NCBI GenBank assembly: GCA_018821425.1
Contig: JAHJMH010000021.1
Coordinates: 1 to 19,416 of the forward strand
Direction: 5' to 3'
Source: Nanobdellota archaeon
Lineage (GTDB): Archaea; Nanobdellota; Nanobdellia; Pacearchaeales; GW2011-AR1
DNA length: 19,416 nucleotides
Both the position numbers and the translations under genes were made by a program. This document shows positions 15,289-19,416 of the stretch, one piece after another. Numbering within the stretch: the first letter of the stretch is position 1; each line of letters starts with the position of its first letter. The notes beneath the pieces are model-generated. The model did no database searches. It was not told the DNA's origin and was given only the letters and a program-made list of their open reading frames with translations.

Positions 15289-16146
15289 CTAAAATAACAA
15301 CGGCGTAATATAAACTTCTATCGCCGCAGATAGAACGAGAATAATTAACGCTATGAAAAGCAGAATCAGCACATTCTCGAAAACATGAACGAATCTTTTT
15401 CCTCTAAATCCGTTTCTCAAAACTCCCACTCCAAAAATTCCTCCGGCAAGCGCAGTTATAAAATATGCCGAAATTTCAGGAAGTCCATGAATCATATACC
15501 TCGAGATTCCAAGTGGAATTCCCTTGAGTGTGTGGTCTGTAAAGATTGCCACTGCGGCGGCAATAACACTCGCATTCCAAGCGAGAACAAAGATGGCTCC
15601 CGCCCCAAATATCAATGATAAAAGAAGAGTGAAAATCATAACATAAACATTATTCTCAATTATTGAAATGAATCTTATTCCGTTTGTTGTCGAACCTGTT
15701 ATGACCTCTCGCGCAGCAAAGCTGTAACCTTCAACACAACTTTGCACTGTTCCAAGACTGTTTATGCTGCAGAAAGTTTCTATTTGCGCATTGAAGAGCG
15801 TCGAATCTTGAAGAACTATAAACCAAAACGAAAACGCGACGATGAATCCCATAAAGAGCCACATGAAAGAAAATATTGCATCTTTATGTATTCTCCAAAC
15901 CCCGAGAACTCCAAAAACTTTTTCATCCTCATCCTCTTCTTGTCTTATTATATAATAAAAGAACGGAAGAGAGAACATCACACAGAAAGTAACAACAATC
16001 ATTCCAGAGTATTGCGAAAGTACAGAGTCCCCTGAGAAAAACCATTTCACTAATAAGAGAGATAGTGATGCATAAACTATACCGATAAAAAACATCTTTA
16101 TCGGACCCTTTTCCAGTCGACTCGGATTAATTAAACTCTCTAACAT
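15289..16146 (-). CDS. SpoIIM-family (stage II sporulation protein M/DUF95) membrane protein
   Basis: A 285-residue membrane protein with about six to seven helices. The second half carries the SpoIIM signature: NNVYVMIFTLLLSLIFGAG (165-183), then SRYMIHGLPEISAYFI with HGLPE at 220-224, and a glycine-rich helix (ALAGGIFGVGVLR). In Bacillus SpoIIM works with SpoIID/SpoIIP in septal cell-wall remodelling; archaea have no such system, so the archaeal role is unknown and only the family name is supported. An acidic cytosolic loop (EEDEDEK, 70-76) and two cysteines (C126, C137) in a predicted loop are notable. It is close to the GPT and aglB genes on the same strand, which may hint at a role in envelope biogenesis. 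Confidence 0.85.
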   Translation of the reverse strand: MLESLINPSRLEKGPIKMFFIGIVYASLSLLLVKWFFSGDSVLSQYSGMIVVTFCVMFSLPFFYYIIRQEEDEDEKVFGVLGVWRIHKDAIFSFMWLFMGFIVAFSFWFIVLQDSTLFNAQIETFCSINSLGTVQSCVEGYSFAAREVITGSTTNGIRFISIIENNVYVMIFTLLLSLIFGAGAIFVLAWNASVIAAAVAIFTDHTLKGIPLGISRYMIHGLPEISAYFITALAGGIFGVGVLRNGFRGKRFVHVFENVLILLFIALIILVLSAAIEVYITPLLF

Positions 16147-16167
16147 AAAAACATTACTCCAATCTAA

Positions 16168-16175
16168 TTTTTAAA
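16168..16175 (-). promoter_or_regulatory. TATA box for the SpoIIM-family gene
   Basis: TTTAAAAA centred 25.5 bp from the ATG at 16146. Part of a 91-base divergent promoter region shared with the eIF2B-like gene. Confidence 0.6.
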
Positions 16176-16208
16176 TCTTCTCCACCTTGTTTGTCGAAAT
16201 CAGAATAA

Positions 16209-16216
16209 TTTTTATA
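16209..16216 (+). promoter_or_regulatory. TATA box for the eIF2B-like gene
   Basis: TTTTTATA centred 25.5 bp before the ATG at 16238. Confidence 0.55.
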
Positions 16217-16237
16217 TTGACGTTTCCATAGTCTTAT

Positions 16238-17068
16238 ATGAAAAGAGGAGACAAAAAGAAATTTAACCAAATTGTTAAAGATATAAAATCAATAAAAATC
16301 CAGGGTGCGAGAAACATTGCAGAGGCCGCAGTTAAAGCATATTCTCTTTTCCCATCTAAGACTTCAAAAAAAGTACTCTTGGAATCACGACCAACAGAAC
16401 CGATGATGCAATATGCACTCAGCCTCGCGGAATCCGGTGAGTCTCTAAACAAAATACTTGAACACTTAAAAGATTCTCAAGATAGAATAAATAACCAATC
16501 TTTAAAACTTATAAAAAGTAATGACAGAATTTTCACACATTGCCATTCTTCAAGCGTCTCAAATGCCCTCGTTTATGCGAAAAAGAAAAGAAAAAAATTC
16601 CAAGTTTATAACACTGAAACGCGGCCATTGTATCAAGGTCGAAAGACTGCGCGCGAACTCAGCAAGGCGGGAATAAAAGTAACTATGTTTTTGGATTCTG
16701 CCGCCGCCTTCGCGATTGAAAAACAAAATAGTAAAGATAAAATCTTCGCTAACAAAATTTTCCTCGGCGCAGATGCTCTTCTCAGCGAAGGAATAATAAA
16801 TAAAATAGGAAGTTACCAAATTGCGGAGCTTGCACACTACAACAAAATTCCAGTTTACATATTTGCTGATTCGTGGAAATTTACTTCTAAGAAAGTTCCT
16901 ATCGAGCAAAGGTCCATCAATGAAGTTTGGAACAAAGCCCTAAAAAATGTCAAGATAAAAAATCCTGCCTTTGAATTCGTTCCTAAGAAATACATAAAAG
17001 GAATTGTCTCAGAATTTGGAATTCAGAAATACAGCGATTTTGTCAAGAAGTGTAGGAAAAGAAAATAA
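16238..17068 (+). CDS. eIF2B alpha/beta/delta family protein; probable ribose-1,5-bisphosphate isomerase
   Basis: A 276-residue soluble protein of the eIF2B-related family. Residues 1-95 form the helical N-terminal region and residues from about 96 the Rossmann-like domain. Motifs match archaeal ribose-1,5-bisphosphate isomerase: FTHCHSSSV with C102, NTETRPLYQGRKTAREL (125-141), VTMFLDSAAA (148-157) and FLGADALLSEGIINKIGS with D179. A cysteine and an aspartate at these places are the catalytic pair known in the Thermococcus enzyme, which feeds AMP-derived ribose into RuBisCO. True regulatory eIF2B subunits usually lack that pair, so I favour the isomerase, though many database entries for this family read 'initiation factor 2B'. 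The C-terminal tail is lysine-rich. The stop codon touches the stop codon of the convergent prefoldin gene with no base between. Confidence 0.85.
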   Translation: MKRGDKKKFNQIVKDIKSIKIQGARNIAEAAVKAYSLFPSKTSKKVLLESRPTEPMMQYALSLAESGESLNKILEHLKDSQDRINNQSLKLIKSNDRIFTHCHSSSVSNALVYAKKKRKKFQVYNTETRPLYQGRKTARELSKAGIKVTMFLDSAAAFAIEKQNSKDKIFANKIFLGADALLSEGIINKIGSYQIAELAHYNKIPVYIFADSWKFTSKKVPIEQRSINEVWNKALKNVKIKNPAFEFVPKKYIKGIVSEFGIQKYSDFVKKCRKRK

Positions 17069-17458
17069 TTATTCTTTCTGCGCCTCAAGTATCAACCTCT
17101 TCGCCTCTTCCTGAACTTCATCCATTTTTTCTTCAAGACCTTTCTTAACGCCTTCCAGTTTTTCTATTTGTTCTTTCAAAATCTCTTTCGTTTCAGGAAC
17201 ACTTTTCTTAACGAGATTTTTATTACCCACATTGACAGTTAGATCTTCTGATTTAATTTCTGCCTTGACAAAAATACCCCTTCCTATTTGGGCAAGGACT
17301 TCTTTTCCAGTAGAGCCTTTTATCTCATCGAGCCCGATGTCCAACGACATAAGTTCAGTTATACTCTCCTCAACCGCTTGAAATTGCTGTTGCAACTGAC
17401 GCATTTGTTGTTCAAACATACTCAATTTAAGCATAAGTTCTTGTTCTTTTTCTTCCAT
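17069..17458 (-). CDS. pfdA: Prefoldin alpha subunit
   Basis: A 129-residue subunit of the archaeal prefoldin (GimC) hexamer, a chaperone that holds unfolded proteins at the tips of long coiled coils and passes them to the thermosome. Residues 1-50 and 88-129 form the two coiled-coil helices with heptads of L/I/M. The centre has the beta-hairpins of the alpha class: EVLAQIGRGIFVKAEI (53-68) and LTVNVGNKNLVKKS (73-86). The beta subunit has only one hairpin pair and lacks this segment. Length is close to the archaeal alpha subunit, somewhat short. It follows the DUF106 gene by 53 bases on the same strand; no convincing TATA box at the standard distance was seen, so it is probably co-transcribed. 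Confidence 0.88.
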   Translation of the reverse strand: MEEKEQELMLKLSMFEQQMRQLQQQFQAVEESITELMSLDIGLDEIKGSTGKEVLAQIGRGIFVKAEIKSEDLTVNVGNKNLVKKSVPETKEILKEQIEKLEGVKKGLEEKMDEVQEEAKRLILEAQKE

Positions 17459-17511
17459 TTGTTATTTGTTCCCCCTATAACGAATGTTTGAAAATCTCTG
17501 ATTTTCTTCCA

Positions 17512-18051
17512 TCATGCAACCTTGAAAACTTTTCTTAGAATGCTGCTGAATATTATTGAGCCGATAAGATAAAACCAGAACCATGATAATCCGAAGAGTC
17601 TGACGTCTCCCGCCACTGTGAAGAAATCAGAAAACCATCTGAACAAAAGAATAAATGGAATTGCAGTGTAAATAACTGGCCTCATGCTAAGTTTCATCAT
17701 AGGACTCATCATCTCAAGCGATTTCATACTCAGTTCACTATATTCTTTTGAACCTCTTTCAAGACTCTTGATTTTCGCCTGAAGTTCTTTCTGCTCTTTT
17801 TTCAACTCCCTCATAGTTTCCTGGTCCGTTCCGTATTTTTGAGTCAGCGTCGTTACCAGAGCCATAATAAAAACAACAATTCCCATGCCACTAACGTAAC
17901 TCCAATTTAGAAGAACTCCTAAAGTCGGGTCAAGAACTGCGTGCGCTGTGTTCTTGAAAATGGGAACACTGTTCCACATCGATGCAATAATAAGCGACGC
18001 AAACATCGCGATAAAAATTCCTTTGAAACTTCCTTTCCCTTCGTTATTCAT
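17512..18051 (-). CDS. DUF106 membrane protein (archaeal EMC3/TMCO1-like, Oxa1 superfamily)
   Basis: A 179-residue membrane protein with three membrane segments (about 10-28, 46-68 and a C-terminal pair from 125 to 176) and between them a cytosolic coiled coil (residues 76-112, many E/K/Q and L). This layout, with EMMSPMMKLSMRPVIY (113-128) after the coiled coil, is typical of the archaeal DUF106 family, the homologues of EMC3, TMCO1 and YidC/Oxa1 that help insert proteins into the membrane. Archaeal genomes often place it near prefoldin alpha and SRP-pathway genes, as seen here for prefoldin. Start is ATG at 18051, exactly 25.5 bp from a TATA octamer; a TTG three codons upstream (18060) is less likely. 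Confidence 0.87.
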   Translation of the reverse strand: MNNEGKGSFKGIFIAMFASLIIASMWNSVPIFKNTAHAVLDPTLGVLLNWSYVSGMGIVVFIMALVTTLTQKYGTDQETMRELKKEQKELQAKIKSLERGSKEYSELSMKSLEMMSPMMKLSMRPVIYTAIPFILLFRWFSDFFTVAGDVRLFGLSWFWFYLIGSIIFSSILRKVFKVA

Positions 18052-18072
18052 TCTTAACAAAAAGAATTATTG

Positions 18073-18080
18073 TTTTTAAA
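18073..18080 (-). promoter_or_regulatory. TATA box for the DUF106-pfdA pair
   Basis: TTTAAAAA centred 25.5 bp from the ATG at 18051; it favours that ATG over the TTG at 18060. Confidence 0.6.
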
Positions 18081-18108
18081 CGTTGAGTTTATTTTTAACT
18101 TAGAAATT

Positions 18109-18116
18109 TATTTAAA
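18109..18116 (+). promoter_or_regulatory. TATA-like box for the 115-aa hypothetical gene
   Basis: TATTTAAA centred 25.5 bp before the ATG at 18138; it favours that ATG over the GTG at 18132. Confidence 0.5.
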
Positions 18117-18137
18117 TGGATAATCTCTATAGTGAAC

Positions 18138-18485
18138 ATGTCAGATTTAGATCCCGAAACAGACTTGGTAATCCCATTCTTACAAGGAACACTCTATGTG
18201 TCCAGGACGATTGATGGGGAAGAAATTCATGGACCAAATAGATTAGAATATGGCGAGCCGGAATTAGATGTTAATAGTGGTTTATCCTTTTTCCCTTACA
18301 GAATAACCTTCGATTCTCTAAGAAAAGCAAGACCCAATCTCTCTCGGAGAAAATTTGCACCAGTTGGAATTTCGACCGAAGCTAGAAGAACTTGGACTGG
18401 AGGTCTCCAAATAAAAATAAGGGGAAGCAGAGCCTATTCAGAATTTTCTAGAGCAGAGTTTAGAACCATCTCTAATTATTTATAA
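18138..18485 (+). CDS. Hypothetical protein, 115 aa
   Basis: I do not recognise this protein. It is soluble, without signal peptide, membrane segment or cysteine. The N-terminal half is acidic (DLDPETD, DGEEIHG, EYGEPELD), the C-terminal half is strongly basic (RKARPNLSRRKF, EARRTWTGG, KIRGSRAYS), giving a charge-split molecule that could bind nucleic acid with its tail or fold head to tail. Alternating hydrophobic residues suggest a mostly beta structure. Start is ATG at 18138 by the promoter spacing. It is divergent from the DUF106 gene and converges on vapC with only seven bases between stop codons. The in-frame length and a fitting promoter argue that it is a real gene. Confidence 0.65.
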   Translation: MSDLDPETDLVIPFLQGTLYVSRTIDGEEIHGPNRLEYGEPELDVNSGLSFFPYRITFDSLRKARPNLSRRKFAPVGISTEARRTWTGGLQIKIRGSRAYSEFSRAEFRTISNYL

Positions 18486-18492
18486 TCTTTAA

Positions 18493-18870
18493 TCATCCCT
18501 TCAAATCAATAACTCGGAAACCGAATTTTTCATATATTTTATCAGAACTGATTATTTCATTTTCCCCTGTGGAAGCCATTAGCAGCGCATCAAAAACACT
18601 TGCTCCTTCTTCGACATATTTTGCACCCCTAAAAAATAACTCCCAATTTGAAAACTCCAAATTAGCAATCCTTGATATTTGAAATAAGGTTTCTCTCATA
18701 TGAATCTTTTCTCTGACGCAAACAATCATCAACTCCGCAATTGTAAAAGGCGTAACATAAATATTGCCCTTGTTCTTTTCATAAATCTTTCTTGCTTTTT
18801 CTTTAAGCCAATCAGAATTTTTCAACAAAGCAAGAAAAAAATCAGAATCCGCGTATTTTTTTAGCGGCAT
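18493..18870 (-). CDS. vapC: VapC-like PIN domain ribonuclease toxin
   Basis: A 125-residue PIN-domain protein, the toxin of a type II toxin-antitoxin pair. The acidic metal-binding residues are at the expected places: D8/D10 in KYADSDFFLALL, E46 in TIAELM, D94 in SVFDALLMA and D110 in IISSDKIYE. The domain is complete (about 125 residues is usual), so it is likely an active Mg2+-dependent RNase that cleaves RNA when free of antitoxin. ATG at 18870 fits the D-containing first strand; the open frame begins with a TTG at 18879. The gene overlaps the end of the vapB gene by 29 bases, the common arrangement that couples their expression. The RNA target cannot be predicted. Confidence 0.88.
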   Translation of the reverse strand: MPLKKYADSDFFLALLKNSDWLKEKARKIYEKNKGNIYVTPFTIAELMIVCVREKIHMRETLFQISRIANLEFSNWELFFRGAKYVEEGASVFDALLMASTGENEIISSDKIYEKFGFRVIDLKG

Positions 18871-19099
18871 CTTTTTCAATCTCTCCTCTTGCCTCTTTCT
18901 TTAATTTTTCAATTGATTTTCCTTTGAGCCTTTCTTTTCCAAGTTTTCCGAGAGCTTCAAGAGGATCCTCTTCAATTGGTTCAATTAAAATGGATTCATC
19001 ATGAACTCTTGCCCGCAAGGTTCTGACTTTTAAAATTCTTCTAAGTTCTTCAGGAATGTACAATCTTCCCTGCTTATCAAAAGAAACAATTTTTTCCAT
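18842..19099 (-). CDS. vapB: VapB-like antitoxin (AbrB/SpoVT swapped-hairpin fold)
   Basis: An 85-residue antitoxin. Residues 1-45 form an AbrB/MazE-type DNA-binding domain: EKIVSFDKQGRLYIPEELR is the typical 'D.kGRi.iP..lR' pattern, then LKVRTLRARVHDESILIEP. Residues 46-85 form a charged helical tail (LGKLGKERLKGKSIEKLKKE) that should wrap round the VapC toxin and block it. As in other vapBC operons the pair probably binds and represses its own promoter. The box at 19121-19128 lies 25.5 bp from the ATG. The same box stands 25.5 bp from a forward ATG at 19150, so any repression could affect both directions. Confidence 0.88.
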   Translation of the reverse strand: MEKIVSFDKQGRLYIPEELRRILKVRTLRARVHDESILIEPIEEDPLEALGKLGKERLKGKSIEKLKKEARGEIEKDAAKKIRGF

Positions 19100-19120
19100 A
19101 AAAAGTATAATTTACCATTA

Positions 19121-19128
19121 TTTATAAA
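19121..19128. promoter_or_regulatory. Palindromic TATA box shared by vapB and the small ORF at 19150
   Basis: TTTATAAA is its own reverse complement. Its centre (19124.5) is 25.5 bp from the vapB start at 19099 and 25.5 bp from the forward ATG at 19150. The flanks differ: purine-richer on the vapB-upstream side (GCAGAA) than on the other (CCATTA). Confidence 0.5.
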
Positions 19129-19149
19129 TTCTGCCATGGATGTTTCTAA

Positions 19150-19290
19150 ATGAGATCATATTATTGGAGTCCAACAGATGGTGCCGTCGCGAGATTCGGT
19201 GTAGGTCCATGGGTGTTCTTCTGTTGCAACTGGGCTCAGTTCAGCAGGCTTCATAGTCTCGGGGTAAGAGCAACTAAGAAAAGTGAATAA
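19150..19290 (+). CDS. Possible small protein, 46 aa
   Basis: A 46-residue open frame starting MRSYYWSPTDGAVARFGVGP and continuing with WVFFCCNWAQFSRLHSL, ending in a basic tail (RATKKSE). It is not recognised. Supporting it are the TATA box at exactly the spacing used by other genes here, a protein-like composition (three Trp, three Gly-rich turns, a CC pair) and a base composition richer in GC than the surrounding gaps. Against it is an equally open frame on the opposite strand (19156-19254 from ATG, to 19320 from GTG), so the region could be coding on the other strand or be a structured RNA. Confidence 0.42.
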   Translation: MRSYYWSPTDGAVARFGVGPWVFFCCNWAQFSRLHSLGVRATKKSE

Positions 19291-19330
19291 GTTCTGTTGG
19301 CTGGTGAGTTGAAAAAACACGAAATTCTAA

Positions 19331-19416
19331 CTAAGTCTTAACAAATTTTCTCATCGCGGGATGCATATCCATCGCGTGTTGTTGCGCAATATTCTGGTAG
19401 AACTGGAACATTATCA
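19331..19416 (-). CDS. 3' end of an unrecognised minus-strand gene (5' end outside window)
   Basis: The minus frame is open from the right edge to a TAG at 19333-19331, giving about 28 residues ending NIAQQHAMDMHPAMRKFVKT. The composition (Q, H, M, P, F) looks protein-like but no family is recognised. It would converge on the small ORF at 19150-19290 with 40 bases between. A forward ATG at 19361 opens an equally uninterrupted frame to the edge, so the strand is uncertain. Confidence 0.38.
   Translation of the reverse strand, partial: IMFQFYQNIAQQHAMDMHPAMRKFVKT

Noticed and set aside
16559..16909. A 116-codon minus-strand frame opposite the eIF2B-like gene
   Set aside because: It is antisense to a gene with conserved catalytic motifs, and its translation has no family features.
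19150..19320. SRP RNA or RNase P RNA in the GC-richer stretch at the right end
   Set aside because: I found none of the conserved core motifs of these RNAs, and only one eight-base complementary pair; recorded as a small-ORF/structured-RNA question instead.
1..19416. CRISPR arrays, tRNA genes, insertion sequences or integrase attachment sites
   Set aside because: No regularly spaced repeats, tRNA-like cloverleaf, transposase or terminal inverted repeats were noticed. The only clear long repeat is the 90-bp direct repeat already reported.

Overview
The window looks like chromosomal DNA of a small-genome archaeon, most likely a DPANN lineage of the Pacearchaeota/Woesearchaeota type. This is an inference from several things: the AT-rich composition; an archaeal STT3/AglB oligosaccharyltransferase; a MraY/WecA-type lipid-linked sugar-1-phosphate transferase; an archaeal prefoldin alpha subunit; a DUF106 (EMC3/Oxa1 superfamily) membrane protein; an archaeal eIF2B-like/ribose-1,5-bisphosphate isomerase homologue; and TATA boxes about 25 bp ahead of start codons, implying leaderless mRNAs. 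No rRNA, tRNA, CRISPR array or insertion sequence was recognised.

Left part (1 to about 11.2 kb): a surface-glycan locus. It begins with the 3' end of a radical SAM gene on the + strand, followed by a minus-strand group: an NDP-sugar epimerase/decarboxylase, a NUDIX hydrolase and a radical SAM protein with extra C-terminal cysteines. A Wzx/MOP-type flippase runs the other way. A second minus-strand group holds a B12-binding radical SAM enzyme, a GT2 and a GT4 glycosyltransferase, then a CmcI/rhamnosyl-O-methyltransferase-like protein, another GT2 and another GT4. The locus carries scars: a 90-bp second copy of the 3' end of one radical SAM gene sits at 382-471, and the 212 bases after the flippase look like a decayed gene.

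Middle part (11.2 to 16.2 kb): the core of protein N-glycosylation, AglB oligosaccharyltransferase and the GPT/AglH-like enzyme that starts the lipid-linked glycan, then a SpoIIM-family membrane protein. Together with the glycosyltransferases, flippase and modifying enzymes to the left this could be a nearly complete pathway: activate and modify sugars, load them on a polyprenyl lipid, decorate, flip, and transfer to protein.

Right part (16.2 to 19.4 kb): compact cellular genes: the eIF2B-like enzyme, prefoldin alpha, DUF106/EMC3-like insertase, an unrecognised 115-aa protein, a VapBC toxin-antitoxin pair, a possible 46-residue small protein that shares a palindromic TATA box with vapB, and the 3' end of an unrecognised minus-strand gene.

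The most striking structural signal is regulatory. For ten start codons the TATA-like octamer is centred 25.5 bp from the first base of the start codon. I used this rule to choose starts and to support the small ORF at 19150-19290.
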